Positions 15,109 to 15,110 of a stretch of DNA of 15,110 bases are shown here, one piece after another; positions within the stretch are counted from its first letter, which is position 1; each line of letters starts with the position of its first letter. The notes under the pieces were generated by a model, which saw only the letters and a list, made by a program, of their open reading frames with translations, was not told the origin of the DNA and made no database searches. The stretch comes from Fidelibacterota bacterium (GTDB taxonomy: Bacteria > Marinisomatota > Marinisomatia > Marinisomatales > UBA1611): assembly GCA_002722105.1 (NCBI GenBank), contig PBKF01000053.1:1-15110 (forward strand), written 5' to 3'. A program made the translations under genes and the position numbers.

Positions 15109-15110
15109 TC

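Overview
This is an AT-rich bacterial chromosome segment. Every gene except one lies on the minus strand. The gene set is short-leader lipoproteins, a plant-type LRR lipoprotein with an Fn3-like front, a PVC-type beta-propeller/cytochrome c dehydrogenase, a CIA30 protein, a NIPSNAP-like lipoprotein and MORN-type repeats. It suggests an uncultured marine lineage close to Ca. Marinimicrobia (SAR406), or less likely a Bacteroidota/Balneolota relative. This is a judgement from protein style only; no rRNA or other phylogenetic marker gene is present, and no tRNA, transposase, integrase or CRISPR array was seen.

Layout. Positions 216-2468 (minus) hold a membrane class III nucleotidyl cyclase, a 54-residue hydrophobic small protein and a two-cupin lipoprotein, probably co-transcribed. 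Divergent from the cyclase, across about 200 bp, is the only plus-strand gene (2668-6519): a 1283-residue secreted DUF6807 / PVC beta-propeller / HEAT-like / cytochrome c protein. It converges on an NAD-dependent sugar-epimerase-like SDR (6583-7431). Next, all on the minus strand, come an LRR lipoprotein with a clear terminator, a Cys-motif lipoprotein, a soluble cyclase-like/SRPBCC protein, an LpqC-type esterase lipoprotein, a NIPSNAP-like lipoprotein, a CIA30-like exported protein, an exported serine beta-lactamase-family hydrolase, a MORN-repeat exported protein and a 31-residue membrane peptide with its own terminator.

Ten of the thirteen long genes are read as exported, lipid-anchored or membrane-embedded, so the window is mostly envelope-directed. 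No gene set forms a recognisable single pathway. The most unexpected structure is non-coding: a 30-bp element (T-run, then ATGATRRGTA, then ATTT) recurs upstream of minus-strand genes. Three copies end only 4-6 bases from a start codon. It looks like a lineage-specific promoter/leader that ties together otherwise unrelated genes, including both cyclase-like genes. Other notable points are a cyclase whose substrate-specifying Lys is Asn, the DUF6807-dehydrogenase-cytochrome fusion, and two small membrane proteins.
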